Below, one piece after another: positions 15,972 through 25,747 of a stretch of DNA of 64,000 bases; the first letter of the stretch is position 1, and each line of letters opens with the position of its first letter. The notes beneath the pieces were generated by a model. It did no database searches, was not told where the DNA came from, and was given only the letters and a program-made list of their open reading frames with translations. The DNA is from Geothrix sp. GTDB lineage: Bacteria; Acidobacteriota; Holophagae; Holophagales; Holophagaceae. The stretch covers positions 856,857 to 920,856 of the forward strand of contig NZ_CP126625.1 of NCBI RefSeq assembly GCF_030219325.1. Direction: 5' to 3'. The position numbers and the translations under genes were made by a program.

Positions 15972-18900
15972 ATGTTCCTGTCTGACCTCTCCATCCGCCG
16001 ACCCGTATTCACCGTCTGCATCATGCTGGCCCTGGTGGTGCTGGGCCTCTTCTCCGTGAAGAGCCTGGGCATCGACCAGTACCCCAACACGGACATCCCC
16101 ACCGTCACCGTCTCCGTCATCTACCCCGGCGCCAGCCCCGAGTCCGTCAAGCAGGACGTGGTGCGCAAGATCGAGGAGGCCGTCAACCCCATCGAGAAGA
16201 TCAAGGAGATCAGCTCCACCAGCCAGGAGGGCCTCGGCACCCTGGTGATCCAGTTCCAGCTGGGCCGCAACGTGGACAACGCGCTCAACGACGTGCGCAC
16301 CAAGATCGGCCAGATCCGGCGCGACCTCCCGAACAACATCGAGGAGCCCGTCATCTCCAAGTTCGACCCGGCCTCGCTGCCGGTGCTCTCCCTGGTGGTG
16401 CAGCCTGACGCGAAGCACCAGGGCATGAACGACCGCGAGCTCACCCGTGTCGCCGAGGACTTCCTCAAGCGCCGCATCGAGAACATCCCCGGCGTGGGCA
16501 AGGTGGAACCGGCGGGTGTCAGCACCCGCGAGATCCTCGTCCAGATCGATCCCCAGAAGCTCGAAGCCCAGGGCCTGGCCCTGGGGGCCGTGAAGAGCGC
16601 CCTGGCCAATGACACGCTGGCCATCCCCAGCGGCAACCTGCTCCAGGGCAGCCGCGAGGTCTCGGTCAAGGTGGACGCCAAGGCCCGGACCGTGGACGAC
16701 TTCAACCATGTGATCGTGGGCAACAAGGAAGGCCGGCCCATCGAGCTGCAGGAAGTGGCGAAGATCGTCGACGGCATCAAGGAGAAGCGCAGCCTGGCCC
16801 GCCTGGGCGGCAAGGACGTGGTCGCCCTGGAGATCCAGCGCCAGGTCGGCGGCAACACCGTGGCCATGGTCACCGCCGTGGAGAAGGCCCTCCACGAGCT
16901 GAAGCCCGAGCTGCAGCAGCAGGGCGTCGAGGTGGTCACCGCCAAGGACAACGCCCGCTTCATCATCAACAACGTGGAGGACGTGAACATCTCCATCTAC
17001 GTGGGCGGCCTGCTCACGGTGATCATCGTCTTCTACTTCCTGAAGAGCTGGCGCTCCACGCTCATCACCAGCCTCACCCTGCCCGTGTCCGTGATCTCCA
17101 CCTTCATCGTCATGCGGGCCCTGGACTTCACGCTGAACACCATGACCCTCATGGGCCTCAGCCTGGCCATCGGCATCCTCATCGACGACGCCATCGTGGT
17201 CCGCGAGAACATCACGCGGCACGCGGAGATGGGCAAAGACCACGTCACGGCGGCCCGGGAGGGCACGGCCGAGATCGGTCCCGCGGTCATCGCCACCACC
17301 CTGTCCATCCTGGCGGTGTTCGTGCCCGTGGCCTTCATGGGCGGCATCGTGGGCAAGTTCTTCTTCCCCTTCGGCATCGTCGTGGCCTTCGCCGTGGCGG
17401 TCTCGCTGTTCGTGAGCTTCACGCTGGACCCCATGCTCAGCGCCGTGTGGCCCGATCCCGAGCACGAGAAGAGCGCCGACGGCCACGTCCACTACCAGGG
17501 CCGCAACTGGATCATGCGCAGCGTGGAGGCCTTCGGCCGCGTGCTCGACCGCTGGGAGGCCCTATACAAGACGGCCATCGAATGGGCCTTGAATCACCGC
17601 TGGATCGTGATGCTTTCGGGCGCCGGGAGTTTTGTCCTCGCCATTATTCTCATCGGCCTGCTCGGCAACAACTTCATGCCCGACTTCGACCGGGGCGATT
17701 TGCAGGTGACCTTCAAGACGGAACCCGGTGCCAGCCTGAGCACCACCCGCGACAAGGCCCTGGCCCTGGAGACCACCATCAAGAACGTGCCCGGCGTGGA
17801 ACTCACCTACACCACCATCGGCACGGGCCTCAACGGCACCGTCAACTCCGGCGGCATCTACGTGAAGCTGAAGGAGGGGCGCCGCCCCAACCACGTGAAG
17901 ATCCGCCGCCAGATCCGCGAGGGCTTCCGCGCCGTGCCCGGCGTGGATGCCGCCGTGGGCCCCGTGAACGACTGGGGCATGGCCTTCCCCATCATGGTGG
18001 CCGTGCAGGCGCCGGAGCGGGATGCGGTCATCCAGGCGGTTCCCCTGGTGAAGGAGGCGCTGAAGAGCGTCCCCGGCGCCGTGGATGTCACCACCAGCCT
18101 GGACAGCGGCAAGCCGGAATTGCGGCTGGTCATCGATCGCAAGGCCGCCTCCGACCTGGGCGTGAGCCCGGCCCTGGTGGCCCAGATGGTGCGGCCCCTC
18201 GTGGATGGCGAGAAGGTGGCCAAGTACGAGGACGAGAAGGGCGAGCAGCGCGATGTGCGCGTCCGCCTCGAGGACCAGCAGCGGCGCTTCACCACCCAGC
18301 TGGCCAACATGACCGTGCAGAGTACCAAGGACCTGGGCGGCGGCAAGCATCCCCTGGTGCGCCTCAACCAGGTGGTGCGCTTCGAGGAGGGCCTCGCGCC
18401 CGCCAAGCTCCAGCGCCACGATCTGATGGAGGAAGTGGAGGTGAACGCCAACTTCGACGGCTCCACCCTGGGTGAAGTGAGCGCCGGCGCCGCCCAGAAG
18501 GTGGCGGAGCTGAAGGCCAGCGGCCAGCTGCCCGAAGGCGTCCGCGTGGAGTTCCTGGGCCAGACCCGGGACAGCAAGGAGACCGCCGGCTACATGGGCA
18601 CCTCGCTGCTGCTCGCGGTGTTCTTCATCTACTTCGTGCTGGCCAGCCAGTTCGAGAGCTTCAAGCTGCCCGTGGCCATCATGGCCAGCCTGCCGCTCTC
18701 CATGGTGGGCATGGTGCTCATGCTCCTCGTCACGGGCGACTCCATGTCCATGATGACGAGCATCGGCATGATCCTGCTCATGGGCCTGGTCACCAAGAAC
18801 GCCATCCTGCTGGTGGATCACGCCCTGCATCTGGAACGCGAGGAGGGCATCACCCGCCGCCAGGCCATCATCCGCGCGGGCACCGTGCGGCTGCGGCCCA

Positions 18901-19172
18901 TCCTCATGACCAGCTTCGCCATGATCGGCGGCATGCTCCCGCTCTTCCTGGCCCTGGGCGCCGGCGCCGAGATGCGCGCCCCCATGGCCCGCGCCGTGGT
19001 GGGCGGGCTCATCACCTCGACCATGCTCACGCTCATCGTGGTGCCCGTGTTCTTCGAGATCCTCGAGGACTTCACCCTGGCCAAGGCCTGGGCGTGGACG
19101 CGCCGCCGCCTCGGCATGACCGTGGTCGAGCCGGAGCCTGACCAGCCTCTCGCGGAGGCGCCGGATGCCTGA
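15972..19172 (+). CDS. RND multidrug efflux permease (AcrB/HAE1-like)
   Basis: 1066 aa, full RND length. N-terminal transmembrane start FLSDLSIRRPVFTVCIMLAL, porter segment YPNTDIPTVTVSVIYPGASPE, and the TM4 proton-relay pair in GILIDDAIVVRENITRH are diagnostic. The second half repeats the topology and ends with GLVTKNAILLVDHA and LRPILMTSFAMIGGMLPL. Proton-driven export of hydrophobic or toxic compounds across the inner membrane is known for the family; the substrate is unknown. Its end overlaps the nitroreductase start by 8 nt, so both are translated from one message. Confidence 0.96.
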   Translation: MFLSDLSIRRPVFTVCIMLALVVLGLFSVKSLGIDQYPNTDIPTVTVSVIYPGASPESVKQDVVRKIEEAVNPIEKIKEISSTSQEGLGTLVIQFQLGRNVDNALNDVRTKIGQIRRDLPNNIEEPVISKFDPASLPVLSLVVQPDAKHQGMNDRELTRVAEDFLKRRIENIPGVGKVEPAGVSTREILVQIDPQKLEAQGLALGAVKSALANDTLAIPSGNLLQGSREVSVKVDAKARTVDDFNHVIVGNKEGRPIELQEVAKIVDGIKEKRSLARLGGKDVVALEIQRQVGGNTVAMVTAVEKALHELKPELQQQGVEVVTAKDNARFIINNVEDVNISIYVGGLLTVIIVFYFLKSWRSTLITSLTLPVSVISTFIVMRALDFTLNTMTLMGLSLAIGILIDDAIVVRENITRHAEMGKDHVTAAREGTAEIGPAVIATTLSILAVFVPVAFMGGIVGKFFFPFGIVVAFAVAVSLFVSFTLDPMLSAVWPDPEHEKSADGHVHYQGRNWIMRSVEAFGRVLDRWEALYKTAIEWALNHRWIVMLSGAGSFVLAIILIGLLGNNFMPDFDRGDLQVTFKTEPGASLSTTRDKALALETTIKNVPGVELTYTTIGTGLNGTVNSGGIYVKLKEGRRPNHVKIRRQIREGFRAVPGVDAAVGPVNDWGMAFPIMVAVQAPERDAVIQAVPLVKEALKSVPGAVDVTTSLDSGKPELRLVIDRKAASDLGVSPALVAQMVRPLVDGEKVAKYEDEKGEQRDVRVRLEDQQRRFTTQLANMTVQSTKDLGGGKHPLVRLNQVVRFEEGLAPAKLQRHDLMEEVEVNANFDGSTLGEVSAGAAQKVAELKASGQLPEGVRVEFLGQTRDSKETAGYMGTSLLLAVFFIYFVLASQFESFKLPVAIMASLPLSMVGMVLMLLVTGDSMSMMTSIGMILLMGLVTKNAILLVDHALHLEREEGITRRQAIIRAGTVRLRPILMTSFAMIGGMLPLFLALGAGAEMRAPMARAVVGGLITSTMLTLIVVPVFFEILEDFTLAKAWAWTRRRLGMTVVEPEPDQPLAEAPDA

Positions 19173-19869
19173 TCCCGCCTTCTACACCGCCGTGGAGACC
19201 CGGCGCACCGTGCGGGATTTCCTCCCGGAGACCGTCCCACAGGAGGTGCTGGACCGCGCCGTGGATGCCGCGCGGCTCGCGCCCAGCTCCAGCAACCTGC
19301 AGCCCTGGGAGTTCGTGGTCATCCGCGATCCCAAGATACGCCAGGCGGCCAATGCCGCCTGCCTGGACCAGCTGCCGGCCAAGACCGCCCCGGTCCTCAT
19401 CGCCCTGGTGACCCACCGGGACACCTGGCGTCGGAACCGGGACGAGATCCTGCGGATCTTCGAGGGCCGCGGCCCCCTGCGACCCAGCCAGGCCGCCTAC
19501 TACCGGAAGATCATCCCCCTGATCTACACCACGGGGCCCTTCGGCCTCCTCGGGCCGCTGAAGCGGGCCTTCAGCCGCGTGGCCTCGCTCTTCAAGCCCA
19601 CGCCGAACCTCATGTCCCGTGCGGACATCCGCGTCATGGCCCACAAGAGCACGGCCCTGGCCGCCGCCACCTTCATGCTCGCCCTGCGGGCCGAGGGTTA
19701 CGACACCTGCCCCATGGAGGGCTTCGACCCCTGGCGGGCCAAGGCGCTGCTCGGCCTGCCCCGGAACGCCGAGGTCAACATGTTCCTGGCCGTGGGCCGG
19801 CGCAGCGAGACGGGCGTCTGGTGGGACCGGGTGCTCATGCCTCGGGACTGGGTGGTCCGGGAGATCTGA
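19165..19869 (+). CDS. nitroreductase-family FMN oxidoreductase
   Basis: 234 aa. The N-terminal ETRRTVRDFLPE and APSSSNLQPWEFVVI are the FMN-contact motifs of the nitroreductase fold, and DTCPMEGFDP is the usual C-terminal segment. It reduces nitroaromatic, quinone or similar compounds with NAD(P)H. Overlap with the RND permease stop makes it the last gene of the TetR-controlled efflux operon, suggesting joint detoxification by reduction and export. Its final 35 nt overlap the convergent hybrid kinase gene. Confidence 0.92.
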   Translation: MPDPAFYTAVETRRTVRDFLPETVPQEVLDRAVDAARLAPSSSNLQPWEFVVIRDPKIRQAANAACLDQLPAKTAPVLIALVTHRDTWRRNRDEILRIFEGRGPLRPSQAAYYRKIIPLIYTTGPFGLLGPLKRAFSRVASLFKPTPNLMSRADIRVMAHKSTALAAATFMLALRAEGYDTCPMEGFDPWRAKALLGLPRNAEVNMFLAVGRRSETGVWWDRVLMPRDWVVREI

Positions 19870-22147
19870 GCGGATTCCCGCCTGGGTCCAGGACTTCGCC
19901 CACCAGCTTTCGAAGTTCCCGCACCGGGTAGGGTTTCGGCAGGAACTGGACCTGTCCCTGGGCCACCAGGTCCCGGGCGGCGGCGTCCGTGTCGTAGCCA
20001 CTGCTGAGGATGATGGGGAGCCCAGGCTGGAGCCGCCGCAGCTCGGTGAAGGTCTCGATGCCATCCATGCGGGGCATGGTGAGGTCGAGCAGGACGAGGC
20101 GGATCCGGTCCCGGTGGTCCAGGAACCGGACCACGGCTTCGGCGCCGTCGCGGGCGCGGATGACGTCAAAGCCCATGGACTCCAGGGCCGAGGCCGCGAA
20201 GTCCAGGACCATGGGTTCGTCGTCGGCCACCAGGACCAGGCCCTGGAAGACCTGCCTGGGGCCGGAGTCCTCCAGCTGGGGGGGCTGCAGCGGTTCCTCG
20301 GTGGCGGGGAAGAGGATGCGGAAGGTCGTGCCCGCGCCCGGCACGCTGCGGATGACCATCCCGGCCTGGTGGGCCTTGAGGATCCCGTGCATGGCCGAGA
20401 GCCCCAGCCCGTGGCCCATGGACTTGGTGGTGAAGAAGGGGTCGAAGATACGCTCCACCAGCTCGGGGCCCATGCCGCAGCCCGTGTCCGTCACTTCCAG
20501 AACCGCGTAGCGCCCCGCTGCCAGGCCCTGGGTCGGGCAGAGGGCTTCGAGCTGCGGCCGGTCGAAGTCCTCCCCCAGGGTGCGGACGGTGATGGAACCC
20601 TCCTCCTGGCCGATGGCTTCCGCGGCATTCGTCACCAGGTTCAGCACCACCTGCTGGATCTGCGCCGCATCCGCCAGGACGGGGGGCAGCGCCGGGGCCA
20701 GGTCGAGGTCCAGGTCCGTCTTCTTCGACAGGGTGACCTGCAGGAGGTGGGTCATCTCCGACACGACATGGTTCAGGTCCAGGGGCTTCACGACGAAGTG
20801 GCCGCGGCCGGAGTAGGCCAGCATCTGCCGGGTGAGATCCGTAGCCTTCTGGACGGCCTTCTCGGCCTGGTCCAGCGAGCGGCGGGCCGGATCCTCCGGG
20901 GCGAGGCGCATCTGCGCCAGGTTGAGGTTCCCCAGCACGGCCGCCAGCAGGTTGTTGAAGTCGTGGGCGATGCCCCCCGCGAGCACGCCGAGGCTCTCGA
21001 GCCGCTGGGCATTCCGCAGGGCCTCCTGGCTGCGGAGCCGTTCCTCCTCGCGCTGGGCCAGGGCCAGGCCCGTGCGGCCCAGCTCCTCCCCCAGCTGGGC
21101 GACCTCGCGGGAGGCGCCGCGCAGCTCGGGGCGGTGGTAGAGGTTGCCCCGGCCGATGTGGCGGGAGGCGTGGACGAGCCGGCGGATGGGGTCGGCGATC
21201 ATGCGGTTGCCCATGGTCCGGGCGGCCACCAGCGCAAGCAGGCCCGTGACCGCCAGCAGCAGCATGTTCCGGCGGTGGTCCCGCTGGCTCTCGCCCAGCA
21301 CCCGGTACTCCGACCGCCCCACCTGGAGGAAGAGGTAGGGGCGGGACTGGTCGGAGGTGCGGATCTGGTGGAAGGCGAAGAGGGTCGACTGGCCGTCCCG
21401 CCGGGGCGCCCAGTAGGTCCCCTCCCGCTCGGCGCCCATGACCCTCCGTGCCTGATCCGGTGGCAGGGGTTTCCCCACCAGGGTTCCGTAGCGGTCGGCG
21501 ATGTGGGAGAGGTGGAACAGCACGGTGCCCGCGTGATCCAGCACGGCCAGTGAGGTCTCTGTGGGCAGACCCGACCGGTTGAACAGCTCCGCGTAGCCCT
21601 CCAGGTCATAGGCGGCGGCCAGGACGGCGAGGAGCTCGCCCCGTTCGTTCATGACGGGGAGGGAGAAATGGAGCACCGGCGTGCCGGTGTCCTGGTTGAG
21701 GACGTATTCGCCCACGGTGAAGCGGCGGGTCTCCGCCGCCTCCCAGAAGTACTTGCGGTCCTTCCGCGGGATGGCGGGGCCGGGGATGGCCGCCGCGAAA
21801 TCCACGCCCGCCGGATCCAGGGCGAAGATGTTCACGAAGCGGGGATCCTCCTTCTGGATGGCCCGCAGGGTCCGGCTGAAGGCTCGGCCGTCCCCGCGCC
21901 GCAGCTCCGGCAGGAAGGAGAGGGTGGTGAGCATCTGCCGGACCGAACTGGTCACCTGTTCCTGCTGGCTGGCCAGGTCGCTCACCACCTGCAGGAGGTG
22001 CTCCTGGGCCCGGACCTTCGCGTCATCCCGGCGTTCGAGATTGGCGGCGTACTGGATGGCCAGGGCCGGGAGCAGGGCGAGCAGCACCACCCAGGTCAGG
22101 TGGGTGCCAAGGCTCCATCTGCGTTTCACCGACCCTGCGAGGGACAT
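19835..22147 (-). CDS. hybrid sensor histidine kinase with Cache sensor and receiver domain
   Basis: 770 aa. A transmembrane helix at about 16-36, a periplasmic double-Cache-like region at about 40-285, a second helix at about 295-311 and a HAMP linker precede a HisKA domain with His395 (AGGIAHDFNNLLAAVLGNL, NtrB/PAS-kinase style). HATPase_c follows (NLVTNAAEAIG, DTGCGMG, GHGLGLSA), then a C-terminal receiver domain (VLVADDEP; VLLDLTMPRMDG; KPYP). The receiver could be a phosphorelay intermediate. No output regulator is adjacent. Its 3' end overlaps the convergent nitroreductase gene by 35 nt; its start faces mfd. Confidence 0.92.
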   Translation of the reverse strand: MSLAGSVKRRWSLGTHLTWVVLLALLPALAIQYAANLERRDDAKVRAQEHLLQVVSDLASQQEQVTSSVRQMLTTLSFLPELRRGDGRAFSRTLRAIQKEDPRFVNIFALDPAGVDFAAAIPGPAIPRKDRKYFWEAAETRRFTVGEYVLNQDTGTPVLHFSLPVMNERGELLAVLAAAYDLEGYAELFNRSGLPTETSLAVLDHAGTVLFHLSHIADRYGTLVGKPLPPDQARRVMGAEREGTYWAPRRDGQSTLFAFHQIRTSDQSRPYLFLQVGRSEYRVLGESQRDHRRNMLLLAVTGLLALVAARTMGNRMIADPIRRLVHASRHIGRGNLYHRPELRGASREVAQLGEELGRTGLALAQREEERLRSQEALRNAQRLESLGVLAGGIAHDFNNLLAAVLGNLNLAQMRLAPEDPARRSLDQAEKAVQKATDLTRQMLAYSGRGHFVVKPLDLNHVVSEMTHLLQVTLSKKTDLDLDLAPALPPVLADAAQIQQVVLNLVTNAAEAIGQEEGSITVRTLGEDFDRPQLEALCPTQGLAAGRYAVLEVTDTGCGMGPELVERIFDPFFTTKSMGHGLGLSAMHGILKAHQAGMVIRSVPGAGTTFRILFPATEEPLQPPQLEDSGPRQVFQGLVLVADDEPMVLDFAASALESMGFDVIRARDGAEAVVRFLDHRDRIRLVLLDLTMPRMDGIETFTELRRLQPGLPIILSSGYDTDAAARDLVAQGQVQFLPKPYPVRELRKLVGEVLDPGGNPLRSPGPPSPEA

Positions 22148-22204
22148 GCCTCCCGACCTTTCTGACAGACACTTACGGGTTCATCGGGCACTCTGGAAGG
22201 ATCT

Positions 22205-25200
22205 ATGAATGATACGGGTCACGAGCTGCGGGATCTACTGAGGTCGACCGGACCCGCCGGGGACCTCGGGGCCCCGGGAGCGCGGCTCCGCTGGATGTCC
22301 CCTGGGGCCCTGGCCCTGGTGCTGGCGCGGTGGGTGGGCCGCGAGGGCAGGCCCCAGACCCTGTGGGTGGATGCCCCCAGCGAGGCCGAGGCCCGCATCC
22401 TGGCGCAGGATCTGCAGGCCCTCCTGCCCGGGGCGGGCGTGGCGCATTTCCCGGGCTTCGCGGGCTACGCGGGCGGGGAGAGCAGCCCGCCCGGCATGGT
22501 GTTGCGGGAGCGCCTGTCCACCCTGGTGGGCCTGCTGGAGCGCCGCGTGCAGGTACTGGTCACGGGACCGCTCACCGCCTGCGAGAAGCTGCCCCATCCC
22601 ACCTGGTTCCAGAAGCAGAAGCTGGAGCTGCGCAAGGGGGCCGAGGTGCCCCGCGAGCTGCTGCTGGAGACGCTGATCGCCTTGGGCTACCGCCGCACGG
22701 AGATGGCCTCGGCCCCGGGCGAATTCAGCTCCCGCGGCATGGTGGTGGACCTCTGGCCCGACCACCTCGACCAGCCCCTGCGCCTGGAGACCTTCGGCGA
22801 CGAGCTGGAGCGGCTCAGCCCCTTCGACCCGGACAGCCAGCGCCGCACCGGCGAGGCACTGGAGACCCTGACGCTCTACCCCCGCTTCGAGGGCGATCGG
22901 GGCGATGGCGAGGCCCTGCTGGCCGCCGTGGCCTCCCGCGCCAGCCTCACGCAGGAACCCGGAGACGACCTGGCCTTCCGCCGCGCGCGCCTGGCCACCC
23001 ACGGCCACTTCCCGGGCGAGGAGCTGTTCCATCCCCTGCTGGCGCAGGCGAAGGGCCAGCTGGTCCACTGGGTGCCGCCCTGCCTGCGGGTCCGTCTTGA
23101 CCCAGCCTGGGAGGAGGCCCTGCGGGAGGCGGAGCGCACCCGCATCGAAGATGGCCTGGCCATGCTGCGCCGGGGCGGTGTGGTGTGTCCCGACTTCGAG
23201 GATCGTTTCCTGCCCACGGATCCCAGCCGGTCCACCCTGCTGCTCACCGAGTGGCAGAGCGAGGCCACGGTGCCCCTGGCCGCCCAGCCCGTGCGCGAGT
23301 TCCAGGGCCGCCTCTCCGACCTGGCGGACCACCTGCAGGATCTCGCCCTCACGGGGCATCGCGTGTTCCTGGCAGGCTCCACGCCGGGCATGCGGGACCG
23401 CTTCCAGGAGTTCATCCGCGAGCACGAGCTGCCCCAGGCCTACGGCACCGAGGTGGGCTGCCGCGCCCTGCACCTGTCCCTGAGCGCGGGCTTCCACCTG
23501 AAAGAACCCGGCCTGGTGATCTTCACCGAGCGCGAGGTCTTCGGGCGCAAGGCCGTCCAGGCGGCGCCGAAGAAATCGCGGAGCTCGGCCTTCCTGTCGG
23601 ACCTGCGGGACCTCAAGCCCGGTGACCGCGTGGTGCACCTGGACCACGGCATCGGCGAGTTCGTGGGCTTTGCCACCCTCACCGTGGGCGGCGAGGAGCA
23701 GGAGGTGCTGCAGCTGCGCTACGCCGATGGCGGCCAGCTCAACGTGAGCCTGGAGCGGGCCGACCTCATGCAGCGCTACACCGGCGCCGAGGGCCACCTG
23801 CCGCCCCTGGACAAGCTGGGTGGGGCCTCCTGGGCCAAGGTCAAGCGCCGGGCCAAGAAGGCCATCCGCGACATGGCCGACGAGCTGCTGAAGCTCTACG
23901 CCCAGCGCAAGCTGGAGAAGGGCCATGCCTACCCGGCGGACGGGCCCGACATGGCGGCCTTCGACACGAGCTTTCCCTTCACCCTCACGCCGGACCAGGT
24001 CGAGGCCATCGAGGCGGTGAAGGCGGACCTGGAATCGCCGCGCCCCATGGACCGCCTGCTGGTGGGTGACGTGGGCTTCGGCAAGACCGAGGTGGCCATG
24101 CGCGCCGCCGCCAAGGTGGCCCTGGAGGGCAAGCAGGTGGCCGTGCTGTGTCCCACCACCGTGCTCTGCTTCCAGCACTTCCGCACCTTCCGGGAGCGCT
24201 TCGCGGGCTTCCCCATCCGCATCGAGATGCTCAACCGCTTCGTGGATGCCACCGACCAGAAGCGCATCCTGCAGGAGCTGGGCGACGGCAAGATCGAGAT
24301 CGTGGTGGGCACCCACCAGATGCTGGGCGCCAAGGTGAAGTTCGCGGACCTGGGCCTGGTGGTCATCGACGAGGAGCAACGCTTCGGCGTGGGCCACAAG
24401 GAGAAGCTGAAGAAGCTGCGCCTCAACGTGGACCAGCTGGCCCTCAGCGCCACGCCCATCCCCCGCACGCTCCACATGAGCCTCACGGGCCTGCGCGAGA
24501 TCAGCCTCATCGAGACGCCGCCCAAAGACAGGCTGGCCATCGAGACCGTGGTGGCGCCCTGGAGCGACGAGCTGGTGCAGACCGCCATCCAGTTCGAGCT
24601 GCGGCGCGGAGGGCAGGTGTACCTGGTGCACAACCGCGTGGAGTCCATCGTCAGCATCGCCGCGCGGGTGCGCGAGCTGGTGCCCGATGCCCGAGTGGGC
24701 GTGGGCCACGGCCAGCTCACGGACGAGGGCCTGGAGCAGGTGATGCTTGGCTTCATGGAGGGGCGCATCGACGTGCTGGTGGCCACCACCATCGTGGAGA
24801 ACGGCCTGGACGTGCCCAACGCCAACACGCTCATCGTCCACCGCGCCGATGCCTTCGGCCTCAGCCAGCTCTACCAGCTGCGGGGCCGCGTGGGCCGCAG
24901 CGACGTGCCCGCCTACGCCTACCTGATGATCCCGCCCAAGCATGAGATCAGCGAGGACGCCCGCAAGCGCCTGCAGGCCCTCGAAGATTTTTCCGAGCTG
25001 GGCTCGGGCTTCCGCGTGGCGGCCATGGATCTCGAGTTGCGCGGCGCGGGCAACCTGCTGGGGGGCGAGCAGAGCGGCCACATCCACGACATCGGCTTCG
25101 AGCTCTACGTGAAGCTGCTGGAGGAGACGCTCTCGGAGCTGCAGGGCCAGCCCAGCGGCACCTTCGAGGTGAAGCTGGACAACCTGGCCCCCGGCGCCCA

Positions 25201-25609
25201 GCTGGGGCGGCGCTGGATCGACCAGGCCAGCGAGCGCCTGGTGGCCTACAAGCGCATCTCCCGGCTGCGCGAGGAGAAGGACCTGGAGCTCTACCGCATG
25301 GACCTGGAGGATCGCTTCGGCCGCATTTCCGAAGACGATCCCGAGACCCTGCGCTTCTTCGAGCTGCTCAAGGTCAAGCTGCGGGCCCAGGTCCTGGCCG
25401 TCTCCGAAGTGGCCCTGGACAAGGGCCAGCTCAAGTTCCGCCTCAGCCCCCAGACGCCCCTGGACCCCGCCAAGCTCATGGCCTGGGTGGGCCGCACCAA
25501 GGGCGCCAGCCTCAGCCCCGACGGTGCCGTGCGCCTGCCCGTGCAGGGCACCGCCGACGGCCCCATTCTCCAGGCCCAGCGGGTGCTGGTGGAGTGGGCG
25601 GGGCTGTAG
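22205..25609 (+). CDS. mfd: transcription-repair coupling factor Mfd (3' end supplied by the integrated element)
   Basis: 1134 aa, normal Mfd length. The UvrB-like N-terminal part is followed by the RNA-polymerase-interacting domain (LKPGDRVVHLDHGIGEFVGF), the RecG-like ATPase with Walker A GDVGFGKTEVAMRAA, DEEQ box (IDEEQRFGVGHKEK), helicase motif ALSATPIPRTLHMSL and QLRGRVGRSDVPAYAYL, and the TRCF C-terminal domain. It displaces stalled RNA polymerase and recruits UvrABC. The last 368 nt (25242-25609) have a near copy at 36536-36903, and element DNA begins right after this stop. The present 3' end therefore most likely came with the element, keeping the protein intact. Confidence 0.97.
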   Translation: MNDTGHELRDLLRSTGPAGDLGAPGARLRWMSPGALALVLARWVGREGRPQTLWVDAPSEAEARILAQDLQALLPGAGVAHFPGFAGYAGGESSPPGMVLRERLSTLVGLLERRVQVLVTGPLTACEKLPHPTWFQKQKLELRKGAEVPRELLLETLIALGYRRTEMASAPGEFSSRGMVVDLWPDHLDQPLRLETFGDELERLSPFDPDSQRRTGEALETLTLYPRFEGDRGDGEALLAAVASRASLTQEPGDDLAFRRARLATHGHFPGEELFHPLLAQAKGQLVHWVPPCLRVRLDPAWEEALREAERTRIEDGLAMLRRGGVVCPDFEDRFLPTDPSRSTLLLTEWQSEATVPLAAQPVREFQGRLSDLADHLQDLALTGHRVFLAGSTPGMRDRFQEFIREHELPQAYGTEVGCRALHLSLSAGFHLKEPGLVIFTEREVFGRKAVQAAPKKSRSSAFLSDLRDLKPGDRVVHLDHGIGEFVGFATLTVGGEEQEVLQLRYADGGQLNVSLERADLMQRYTGAEGHLPPLDKLGGASWAKVKRRAKKAIRDMADELLKLYAQRKLEKGHAYPADGPDMAAFDTSFPFTLTPDQVEAIEAVKADLESPRPMDRLLVGDVGFGKTEVAMRAAAKVALEGKQVAVLCPTTVLCFQHFRTFRERFAGFPIRIEMLNRFVDATDQKRILQELGDGKIEIVVGTHQMLGAKVKFADLGLVVIDEEQRFGVGHKEKLKKLRLNVDQLALSATPIPRTLHMSLTGLREISLIETPPKDRLAIETVVAPWSDELVQTAIQFELRRGGQVYLVHNRVESIVSIAARVRELVPDARVGVGHGQLTDEGLEQVMLGFMEGRIDVLVATTIVENGLDVPNANTLIVHRADAFGLSQLYQLRGRVGRSDVPAYAYLMIPPKHEISEDARKRLQALEDFSELGSGFRVAAMDLELRGAGNLLGGEQSGHIHDIGFELYVKLLEETLSELQGQPSGTFEVKLDNLAPGAQLGRRWIDQASERLVAYKRISRLREEKDLELYRMDLEDRFGRISEDDPETLRFFELLKVKLRAQVLAVSEVALDKGQLKFRLSPQTPLDPAKLMAWVGRTKGASLSPDGAVRLPVQGTADGPILQAQRVLVEWAGL
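25242..25260 (+). repeat. candidate attL core (19-bp direct repeat)
   Basis: TGGCCTACAAGCGCATCTC within mfd codons for VAYKRIS. It is identical to 36536-36554. Immediately 5' the two sites differ (GG here, TC on the right), so identity begins exactly here. After this block the copies diverge at synonymous positions. Confidence 0.75.
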
Positions 25610-25644
25610 GAGCCAGGCCCGGACCCGGATGTGTCAGCAGGTGA

Positions 25645-25663
25645 GCCTGTAACTGAATCTGTC
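25645..25663 (+). repeat. candidate left arm-type site of the element
   Basis: GCCTGTAACTGAATCTGTC matches GCCTGTAACCGAGACTGTC at 36454-36472 in 16 of 19 positions, same orientation. One lies about 385 bp inside the left core and the other about 64 bp inside the right core. It may be a recombinase arm site or an excisionase site; no binding evidence. Confidence 0.4.
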
Positions 25664-25747
25664 ATAGAGGTCTCGGGACCAGCCTCCGTTGACCTTCCCC
25701 GGGCGGGCGGCTCCCCCGCGGGATTCGGAACTCCCCTTGGACTGGCC

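Noticed and set aside
14796-17492. Long open frame on the minus strand (about 900 codons)
   Set aside because: Lies antisense to clear adaptor and RND permease genes; its translation is His/Gly/Asp-rich, low-complexity shadow sequence typical of high-GC coding DNA.
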